A DNA stretch of 33,206 nt from Nocardioides caeni (lineage in GTDB: Bacteria; Actinomycetota; Actinomycetes; Propionibacteriales; Nocardioidaceae): contig NZ_STGW01000022.1 in NCBI RefSeq assembly GCF_004912195.1, positions 1 through 33,206 of the forward strand, given 5' to 3'. This document shows positions 15,456-22,194 of this stretch, one piece after another. Made by a program: the position numbers and the translations under genes. Below the pieces are notes generated by a model. The model saw nothing but the letters and a program-made list of their open reading frames with translations, searched no databases and was not told the DNA's origin. The number at the start of each line of letters is the position of its first letter. Positions within the stretch are counted from its first letter, which is position 1.

Positions 15456-16276
15456 GCGAGCAGACCTCGCCGCTGCACGGCACCGCGGAGCGCCTCGACG
15501 CAGTGCACGAGTGGCTGGCCGTCGTCCTCGACACCTCCCCGCGGGACGGCTGGCTGCTCTGCTCGGAGGTCGACGCCGGCGTCATCGCCGACTGGGAGCG
15601 GCGCGCCGCCGAGTCGCAGGTCCGCTACGACGGCCGGTCCCATCCGGTCGCGGCCGCCAGCTACGCCCTCGGGTGGTACGCCGACATCGCCTCCCGCATC
15701 GGCGGCACCTGCCTGCTGTTGGACCGGCGGGTGCCGCGGCTCGGCCGCGACGCGCTGGCCTTCCGCTGCCATCCGGAGGACCACTACCCCGACGGTGTCG
15801 CCTTCCGGGACCCGCGGTTCTGGTGCCTGCCCGACGATCCCGACGCGGACCACCCCGACGCCACGGTCGTCGCGGACGTGACGGCCCTCGGGGCGATCCT
15901 CCGCGCCGAGGTGCGGGCGCACGCGGACGACTTCCTGTCGTCGTACCGCCCGGGGGCGCGGTTGCCGCGCCGCGACCTGCTGGGCTCCTTCTTCGACGGT
16001 CTCGACGTCGGCTTCTGGCAGGAGGACGCCGACGCTGACGCCGTCGAGGCCTCGATCGCCCTCGCGGCGACGGTGCTGCCGGGCGCGACGCCCGAGTTCG
16101 CCGACCGCTCCACCCTCCATCGCGTCGACGACGACCGCGGTGGCGTGCACCTCACCCGCCTGCGGGTCAGCTGCTGCAACTACTACCGGGTGAGCGACAT
16201 CGGCGAGGCCTGCACCACCTGCCCCCGCACCAGTGCCGAGGAGCGCCGCGAGCGCCTCTGCGCGCCCGCCGAGTGA
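15452..16276 (+). CDS. FhuF-like 2Fe-2S ferric-siderophore reductase
   Basis: The product has 274 aa from GTG 15452, overlapping the previous stop as GTGA. The C-terminus carries the FhuF iron-sulfur motif: Cys241 and Cys242, then Cys254 and Cys257 (VSCCNYYRVSDIGEACTTCP), close to the CC-x10-C-x2-C ligands of E. coli FhuF. The upstream domain includes RLPRRDLLGSFFDGLDVGFW, typical of the family. Such proteins reduce hydroxamate-bound iron in the cytoplasm. Together with the flavin SIP enzyme the operon has two different reductive release routes. Another Cys lies near the end (Cys270). Followed after 35 bp by binding protein 4. Confidence 0.88.
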   Translation: MSEQTSPLHGTAERLDAVHEWLAVVLDTSPRDGWLLCSEVDAGVIADWERRAAESQVRYDGRSHPVAAASYALGWYADIASRIGGTCLLLDRRVPRLGRDALAFRCHPEDHYPDGVAFRDPRFWCLPDDPDADHPDATVVADVTALGAILRAEVRAHADDFLSSYRPGARLPRRDLLGSFFDGLDVGFWQEDADADAVEASIALAATVLPGATPEFADRSTLHRVDDDRGGVHLTRLRVSCCNYYRVSDIGEACTTCPRTSAEERRERLCAPAE

Positions 16277-16311
16277 CCGGCACCCTCCCCACCCACGAGA
16301 AGAGATCGACC

Positions 16312-17367
16312 ATGTCCCACCCCGCCCCCGCCCGGCGCACCGTGCGTCCCGCCCGCGCCGCCGTCGTCATCGCCGTCGCGCTGGCGCTGCCCCTCGTGGC
16401 CGCCTGCAGCCGTGACACGGACCGGTCGAGTGCCGGCACGGACGACAAGGACCGGCCGGCCGAGTCCTCCAGCGCCTTCCCCGTGACCATCGAGCACGCC
16501 TTCGGCAGCACCACCATCGAGCAGGAGCCGCAGCGCATCGTCTCCATCGGCTTCACCGACCACGACGCACTGCTCGCCCTCGGCGTGGAGCCGGTGGCCA
16601 TCCGGGAGTGGTACGGCGACCACGACTACGTGTGGCCCTGGGCCGAGGAGGCGCTCGGCGACCACGAGCCGGAGCTGCTGCCCGCCGACGACCTCAGTAT
16701 CGAGGAGGTCGCGGCGCTGCAACCCGACCTGATCATCGGTCAGTACGTCGACCTCGAGAAGGGCGAGTTCGAGCAGCTGTCGCAGCTCGCGGACACCGTC
16801 GCCCAGCCGGCCGACCACCCGTCGTTCGGCGCGCCCTGGCAGCTGATGACCCGCAACCTCGGTGCCGCGGTCGGCAAGGCGGAGGAGGCGGACGCCCTGG
16901 TCGAGGAGGTCGAGGGCCTCTTCGAGACGGCGCGCAGCGAGCACCCGGAGTTCGAGGGCCGGGGACTCGCCTACGCCGGTGTCTACGGCGACAGCAGTGC
17001 CAGCTACTACGTCGAGACCGACGGCTCCACGCGGATGAGGGTCCTGCAGGACCTGGGCTTCGTCGTACCCGCGGACCTCGCAGCCTTGGGCTCGGACACC
17101 TTCTACCACGACATCAGCGCCGAGAACCTCGACCTCCTCGAGCAGGACGTCGTGCTCTGGGAGCCCGCCAACATCGACCTGCTCCCCGAGGTCCAGGAGA
17201 ACCGGCTCTACGCCAACCTCGATGTCGCCCAAGAAGGGCGCGACCTCTTCCTGACCGACCCGGTCGTCGCCGGCGCGATGGCGCACGCCTCCGTCCTGAG
17301 CCTGCCCGTCGTCCTTGAGGCGCTGCTGCCCGAGCTCACCCGCGCCGTCGGCAACCTGGACCAGTAG
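16312..17367 (+). CDS. iron-siderophore substrate-binding lipoprotein 4
   Basis: The product has 351 aa from ATG 16312. An upstream in-frame GTG at 16273 overlaps the FhuF-like stop, but the Arg-rich signal peptide begins correctly at the ATG, and a purine-rich GAGAAGAG lies upstream. The signal ends in LVAACS (lipobox). The mature part has FGSTTIEQEPQRIVSIGFTD, then ALQPDLIIGQYVDLEKGEFEQLSQLADT, a linker helix and second-lobe strands. It matches the CeuE/YclQ/FepB type and is the most canonical of the four. It contains Trp/Tyr-rich WYGDHDYVWPW in the cleft region, suited to catecholate or mixed ligands (inference). It ends the cluster, convergent with pyc. Confidence 0.9.
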   Translation: MSHPAPARRTVRPARAAVVIAVALALPLVAACSRDTDRSSAGTDDKDRPAESSSAFPVTIEHAFGSTTIEQEPQRIVSIGFTDHDALLALGVEPVAIREWYGDHDYVWPWAEEALGDHEPELLPADDLSIEEVAALQPDLIIGQYVDLEKGEFEQLSQLADTVAQPADHPSFGAPWQLMTRNLGAAVGKAEEADALVEEVEGLFETARSEHPEFEGRGLAYAGVYGDSSASYYVETDGSTRMRVLQDLGFVVPADLAALGSDTFYHDISAENLDLLEQDVVLWEPANIDLLPEVQENRLYANLDVAQEGRDLFLTDPVVAGAMAHASVLSLPVVLEALLPELTRAVGNLDQ

Positions 17368-17378
17368 GTCAGCTCGCC

Positions 17379-17410
17379 CACGCCGACAACCACGCCGACA
17401 ACCACGCCGG
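17379..17410. repeat. short direct repeat between convergent genes
   Basis: CACGCCGACAAC occurs twice in tandem (17379-17390, 17391-17402), followed by a partial third copy. It sits in the 61-bp gap between the ends of binding protein 4 and pyc. No clear hairpin terminator is visible there. Confidence 0.5.
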
Positions 17411-17428
17411 CATCCAGGTCGACACGCA

Positions 17429-20400
17429 TCACCTGACCACCAGCACGAGGTCGCCGCCGTCGACGGGCTGGATGCCGTTGACCGCGAGGCGTTCGACGGT
17501 GCCGGCGACGGGCGCGGTGATCGAGGCCTCCATCTTCATCGCCTCGATGGTGGCGACGGTGTCGCCGGCGGCCACGGTGTCGCCGACCGCGACGACGGGG
17601 GTCACGGTCCCCTGGAACGGGGCGGCGACGTGTCCGGGGTGGGCGGGGTCGGCCCGCTCGGCGCTCGGTACGTCGGCCGCGACCGAGCGGTCGCGGACCG
17701 ACACGGGGCGCAGGTGGCCGTTGATGGTGCACAGGACGGTGCGGAACCCGCGCTCGTCGGGCTCGCTGGTCGCCTCGACGCCGAGGAGGAGGGTGACGCC
17801 CTCCTCGAGCCGCACCTCGTGCTCCTCGCCCTGGACCAGTCCGTAGAGGTAGTCGCGGGTGGGCAGCACCGACACGTCGCCGTAGGCGTGGCGCGCCTCG
17901 TCGAAGGCGCGGGTGGGAGCGGGGAAGAGAAGCTCGTTGAGCGTGCGCCGTCGACCCTGCTGACCGGTCGCGAGCGCGGCCTCCTGCTCGGACGTCAGCT
18001 CCGCGTCCGGCGGGGTCCACGACCGGCCGGCGAGGGCCTTGGTGCGGAACGGCTCGGGCCAGCCGCCGGGCGGGTCGCCGAGCTCGCCGTTGAGGAACCC
18101 GATGACGGAGTCGGGGATGTCGAACCGGCCGGGGTCGGCCTCGAACTCGGCCGGGTCGGCGCCGGCCGCGACCAGGGAGAGCGCGAGGTCGCCGATGACC
18201 TTCGATGACGGCGTCACCTTGGGGACGTGGCCGAGGATGCGGTTGGCCGCGGCATACATGTCCTCGATCTGCTCGAACTTCTCGCCCAGGCCCAGCGCCA
18301 TGGCCTGCTGACGCAGGTTGGACAGCTGCCCGCCGGGGATCTCGTGGGTGTAGACGCGGCCCGTCGGCGCCGGCAGGCCGGACTCGAAGGGGGCGTAGAG
18401 CCGCCGGGTGGCCTCCCAGTAGGGCTCCAGCGAGTTGACCCCGTCCAGGGACAGCCCGGTCGCGCGGGGGGAGTGGTCGGTGGTCGCGACGAGAGCGGAC
18501 AGCGCGGGTTGTGACGTCGTGCCGGACATCGCGGCGCAGGCCGCGTCCACCGCGTCGACGCCGGCGTCGATCGCCGCGAGCAGCGTGGCGAGCTGGCCGC
18601 CCGGAGTGTCGTGGGTGTGGAGGTGGACGGGGAGGTCGAACCGCTCGCGCAGCGCGGTGACGAGGGTGCGCGCGGCGGGAGCCCGGAGCAGGCCGGCCAT
18701 GTCCTTGATCGCCAGCACGTGGGCGCCCGCGTCGACGATCTGCTCCGCGAGCCGCAGGTAGTAGTCGAGGGTGTAGAGCCGCTCGTCAGGCGAGGACAGG
18801 TCGCCGGTGTAGGACAGCGCGACCTCGGCGACCGAGGTGCCGGTGGCCCGGACCGCCTCGATGGCAGGCCGCATCTGGTCGACGTCGTTGAGGGCGTCGA
18901 AGATCCGGAAGACGTCGATGCCGGTGGTGGCCGCCTCCTCGACGAACGCCTGGGTCACGGCGGTGGGATAGGGCGTGTAGCCGACCGTGTTGCGTCCGCG
19001 CAGGAGCATCTGCAGGCAGATGTTGGGGACGGCCTCGCGCAGTGCGGCCAGCCGCTCCCACGGGTCCTCGGCGAGGAAGCGCAGCGCCACGTCGTACGTC
19101 GCCCCGCCCCAGCACTCGAGCGACCACAGTTGCGGAGTCACCCGCGCGACGTGACCGGCGACGCCCAGCAGGTCGATGGTGCGCACGCGGGTGGCCAGCA
19201 GCGACTGGTGGGCGTCGCGGAAGGTGGTGTCGGTGACCGCGACCTGCTCCTGATCGCGCAACCGGCGGGCGAAGGCCTCGGGGCCGACGTCGAGCAGGAG
19301 CTGGCGCGAGCCGTCGGGCGCGGGCGCGGCCAGGTCTGTCGGCGGCAGCTTCGACGCCGGATCCAGCAGCACCGACGCCGACCCGTGCGGCTGGTTGACG
19401 GTGACGTCGGCGAGGTAGGACAGCAGCTTGCTGCCGCGGTCGCCGGAGCCGCGCGCCTGCAGCAGCTCGGGATGGGTCTCGATGAAGGACGTCGTGACCC
19501 GCCCGGCGACGAAGTCGGGGTCCTCCAGGACCGCCTGCAGGAACGGGATGTTGGTCGAGACGCCGCGGATGCGGAACTCCGCGACCGCACGGCGTGCCTT
19601 CTCCGCGGCCTTCTCGAAGGTCCGGCCGCGGCAGGTGAGCTTGGCGAGCATCGAGTCGAAGTGCGCCGAGACCTCGGCGCCGGTGTAGACCGTGCCTCCG
19701 TCGATCCGGACCCCACCACCGCCGGGCGAGCGGTACGTCGTGATGACGCCGGTGTCGGGACGGAACCCGTTGGCGGGGTCCTCGGTGGTGATCCGGCACT
19801 GCAGCGCGGAGCCGCGCAGCACGATCTCGGCCTGGGCCAGGCCGAGGTCGGCCAGGGTCTCCCCGGCCGCGACGCGCATCTGCGACTGCACGAGGTCGAC
19901 GTCGGTGACCTCCTCGGTCACCGTGTGCTCGACCTGGATGCGGGGGTTCATCTCGATGAAGACGTACGGTGGGGGGACTTCGTCCCCCCACGCCCCCCTG
20001 TGGTTCTCCACGGCCCTGGTGTCCAGCAGGAACTCCACGGTGCCGGCGTTCCTGTAGCCGATCTCGCGGGCGAAGCGCACCGCGTCGGCGCACATCCGGT
20101 CCCGCAGCTCCGGGTCGAGGTTGGGCGCGGGGGCGATCTCGACGACCTTCTGGTGCCGCCGCTGCACCGAGCAGTCGCGCTCGAAGAGGTGGATCACCCC
20201 GTCGTCGGACCCAGTGCCGTCGGCGAGGACCTGCACCTCGATGTGGCGGGGATCGATCACGGCCTGCTCGATGAAGACGGTCGGGTCGCCGAAGGCCGCC
20301 TCGGCCTCGCGCATGCAGGTCTCGATCGCCTCGCGCAGCTGCGCCCGGTCGTCGACGCGGCGCATGCCGCGACCGCCGCCACCCGCGACGGCCTTGACGA

Positions 20401-20866
20401 ACAGCGGCGCCGGGATCGCCTCCGCCGCCGCGACGAGGGCGTCGACGTCGGTCGAGGGATCCACGCTCTGCAGGGTCGGTACGCCGGCCGCCTTGGCCGC
20501 CGCGATGGCGCGGGCCTTGTTGCCGGTCAGCTCCAGGACCGTCGAGTCCGGGCCGATGAAGGTGATCCCGGCCTCCGCGCACGCCTCCGCGAGTGCGGGG
20601 TTCTCCGACAGGAAGCCGTAGCCCGGATAGATCGCGTCGGCCCCGCAGGCCACCGCCGTCGCGACGATGGACTCGGGGTCGAGGTAGGCCCGCACGGGGT
20701 GTCCCCGCTCGCCGATCTCGTAGGCCTCGTCGGCCTTCAGCCGGTGCTCCGAGCCACGGTCCTCGTAGGGGAAGACGGCGACCGTCTTCACGCCCAGCTC
20801 GTAGGCGGCGCGGAAGGCGCGGACGGCGATCTCGCCACGGTTGGCGACCAGGACCTTCGTGAACAT
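17429..20866 (-). CDS. pyc: pyruvate carboxylase
   Basis: The product has 1145 aa, normal for the single-chain enzyme that makes oxaloacetate from pyruvate, bicarbonate and ATP. Biotin carboxylase: start KVLVANRGEIAVRAFRAA, ATP-grasp loop AVAGGGGRGMR (160-169), ERDCSVQRRHQKVVE (229-243) and FIEMNPRIQVEHTVTEE (303-319). Carboxyltransferase: DTTFRDAHQSLLATR near 550 and AIKDMAGLL in the metal-binding barrel. The biotinyl domain ends the protein, with Lys1111 in EAMKMEAS as the biotin site. Oddity: between LLD and FIEMNPR, where homologues have about 6 residues, this protein has about 20 (282-301), coded over a perfect DNA palindrome. It is the last gene of the aceE-aceF-pyc run. GGGAG lies 5 nt before the ATG. 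Confidence 0.96.
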   Translation of the reverse strand: MFTKVLVANRGEIAVRAFRAAYELGVKTVAVFPYEDRGSEHRLKADEAYEIGERGHPVRAYLDPESIVATAVACGADAIYPGYGFLSENPALAEACAEAGITFIGPDSTVLELTGNKARAIAAAKAAGVPTLQSVDPSTDVDALVAAAEAIPAPLFVKAVAGGGGRGMRRVDDRAQLREAIETCMREAEAAFGDPTVFIEQAVIDPRHIEVQVLADGTGSDDGVIHLFERDCSVQRRHQKVVEIAPAPNLDPELRDRMCADAVRFAREIGYRNAGTVEFLLDTRAVENHRGAWGDEVPPPYVFIEMNPRIQVEHTVTEEVTDVDLVQSQMRVAAGETLADLGLAQAEIVLRGSALQCRITTEDPANGFRPDTGVITTYRSPGGGGVRIDGGTVYTGAEVSAHFDSMLAKLTCRGRTFEKAAEKARRAVAEFRIRGVSTNIPFLQAVLEDPDFVAGRVTTSFIETHPELLQARGSGDRGSKLLSYLADVTVNQPHGSASVLLDPASKLPPTDLAAPAPDGSRQLLLDVGPEAFARRLRDQEQVAVTDTTFRDAHQSLLATRVRTIDLLGVAGHVARVTPQLWSLECWGGATYDVALRFLAEDPWERLAALREAVPNICLQMLLRGRNTVGYTPYPTAVTQAFVEEAATTGIDVFRIFDALNDVDQMRPAIEAVRATGTSVAEVALSYTGDLSSPDERLYTLDYYLRLAEQIVDAGAHVLAIKDMAGLLRAPAARTLVTALRERFDLPVHLHTHDTPGGQLATLLAAIDAGVDAVDAACAAMSGTTSQPALSALVATTDHSPRATGLSLDGVNSLEPYWEATRRLYAPFESGLPAPTGRVYTHEIPGGQLSNLRQQAMALGLGEKFEQIEDMYAAANRILGHVPKVTPSSKVIGDLALSLVAAGADPAEFEADPGRFDIPDSVIGFLNGELGDPPGGWPEPFRTKALAGRSWTPPDAELTSEQEAALATGQQGRRRTLNELLFPAPTRAFDEARHAYGDVSVLPTRDYLYGLVQGEEHEVRLEEGVTLLLGVEATSEPDERGFRTVLCTINGHLRPVSVRDRSVAADVPSAERADPAHPGHVAAPFQGTVTPVVAVGDTVAAGDTVATIEAMKMEASITAPVAGTVERLAVNGIQPVDGGDLVLVVR
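19969..19991. repeat. perfect hairpin inside pyc coding sequence
   Basis: Arms GTGGGGGGAC and GTCCCCCCAC are perfect 10-bp complements around TTC. The hairpin falls in the codons for residues about 292-299, inside the stretch where the protein is longer than homologues. It looks like a small palindromic element that entered the gene in frame, or a local expansion. Confidence 0.6.
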
Positions 20867-20911
20867 CGGTGCTCCCGGGGGGTGGTGGGATGTCGGTGTG
20901 TGAAGCGGTCA

Positions 20912-20947
20912 GACCCCGATCGGGGTCAGACCCGGATCCTGTGGATC
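20912..20947. repeat. two palindromes in the aceF-pyc gap
   Basis: GACCCCGATCGGGGTC (20912-20927) is a perfect 16-bp palindrome, and GATCC-TGT-GGATC lies at 20935-20947. They sit within three imperfect direct copies of a GGTCAGACCC-like unit. In the 84-bp gap between aceF and pyc they could attenuate read-through or stabilise the aceF 3' end. There is no U-tract, so a full terminator is not shown. Confidence 0.45.
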
Positions 20948-20950
20948 GGG

Positions 20951-22171
20951 TCAGAGCACCAGGCGACGTACGTCGGCCGCGAGGTGCGCCACGTGCGCCG
21001 TGAACCGGGCCGCGAGGGCGCCATCGATCACGCGGTGGTCGTACGACAGACACAGTGGCAGCATCAGGCGCGGCACGAAAGCCTCGCCGTCCCACACCGG
21101 AGCCGTCTTCGAGCGTACGACGCCGAGGATGGCGACCTCGGGGGCGTTGACGATCGGGGTGAAGTGGGTGCCGCCGATGCCGCCGAGGCTGCTGATCGTG
21201 AACGTCGCTCCCTGCATGTCCGAGGCGCTGAGCTTGCCGTCGCGCGCCTTCTCCGACAGCTCGCCGAGGTCGCGGCTGAGCTCGCCGATGCCCTTGCGGT
21301 CGACGTCCTTGACCACCGGGACGACCAGCCCCTCGGGGGTGTCGACGGCGACGCCGATGTTGACGTAGTCCTTGAGGACGAGGTTCTCGCCGGACAGCGA
21401 GCTGTTGAGCTCGGGATATTTCCGCAACGCGGCTGCCGACGCCTTCAGCAGGAAGCTGAGCAGCGTGACCCGGTAGCCCTCCGCCTTCGCGGCGGCGTCG
21501 AGCTCGCGGCGGTAGGCGTCGAGATCGGTGATGTCGGCCTCGTCGGCGTGGGTCACGTGCGGGACGTTGAGCCACGAGCGGTGCAGGTGCGGTCCGGACA
21601 GCTTCTTGATCCGCGACAGCGGGACGGTCCGGACCGGGCCGAACTTCGAGAAGTCGACCTCGGGGATGGCCGGGATGCCGGCGCCGCCGGTCACGGCAGC
21701 GGCGGGAGCGAGGGCCTTCTCGTAGTGGCCGAGCAGGTCCTGCTTGGTGACCCGGCCCTTCGGGCCCGTGCCGCTCACGCCGGCGAGCTCGACCTCGAGC
21801 TCGCGGGCGAGACGCCGGACGAGGGGTGTCGCGCGGAGCCCGCCGTCCTCGACCACCGGGGTCGACGCGACCTCCTCGACCACCGGGGTGGGGGCGACCT
21901 CCTCGACCACCGGGGTGGGGGCGACCTCCTCGACCACCGGGGAAGCCACCTCGGCGACCGCGATGACGCTGCCCTGGCTGACCTTGTCGCCGATGGCGAC
22001 GGTGATCGACACGATCGTCCCGTCGACGGGCGAGGGCACCTCCATCGTGGCCTTGTCGGTCTCGAGGGTGATGAGCGGGTCCTCGGCACGCACGACGCTG
22101 CCGGGGGTGACCAGCACCTCGATGACGGGTACGTCGGAGAAGTCGCCGATGTCGGGTACGCGAATGTCCAT
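20951..22171 (-). CDS. aceF: pyruvate dehydrogenase E2, dihydrolipoyl acetyltransferase
   Basis: The product has 406 aa from ATG 22171, with GGAG 10 nt upstream. An in-frame GTG at 22198 overlaps the aceE stop as GTGA and would add 9 residues. There is one lipoyl domain (residues 1-80) with the modified Lys40 in ETDKATMEVPSP. A Pro/Val/Glu linker made of 9-residue repeats (VVEEVAPTP) follows. Then come the E1/E3-binding domain (RATPLVRRLARELEVELAGVSGTGPKGRVTKQDLL) and the catalytic domain with SYDHRVIDGALAARF (His379 of the HxxxDG motif). It transfers acetyl from AceE to CoA. The lipoyl domain resembles proteobacterial AceF, and pairing with a homodimeric AceE in one operon fits. No E3 gene is in the window. 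Confidence 0.94.
   Translation of the reverse strand: MDIRVPDIGDFSDVPVIEVLVTPGSVVRAEDPLITLETDKATMEVPSPVDGTIVSITVAIGDKVSQGSVIAVAEVASPVVEEVAPTPVVEEVAPTPVVEEVASTPVVEDGGLRATPLVRRLARELEVELAGVSGTGPKGRVTKQDLLGHYEKALAPAAAVTGGAGIPAIPEVDFSKFGPVRTVPLSRIKKLSGPHLHRSWLNVPHVTHADEADITDLDAYRRELDAAAKAEGYRVTLLSFLLKASAAALRKYPELNSSLSGENLVLKDYVNIGVAVDTPEGLVVPVVKDVDRKGIGELSRDLGELSEKARDGKLSASDMQGATFTISSLGGIGGTHFTPIVNAPEVAILGVVRSKTAPVWDGEAFVPRLMLPLCLSYDHRVIDGALAARFTAHVAHLAADVRRLVL
21847..21942. repeat. 27-bp tandem repeat coding the AceF linker
   Basis: A unit beginning CCTCGACCACCGGGG recurs at 21847, 21874, 21901 and 21928 (the last partial), encoding 9-residue VVEEVAPTP units. The two middle copies are identical in sequence. 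Copy number sets linker length and may vary between strains. Confidence 0.85.
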
Positions 22172-22194
22172 GGTGCTCTCCACAGTTGCTGTCC

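Noticed and set aside
17368..17428. The short CACGCCGACAAC repeats as a CRISPR or a terminator.
   Set aside because: Two copies without spacers are not a CRISPR array, and no stable stem with a U-tract can be formed.
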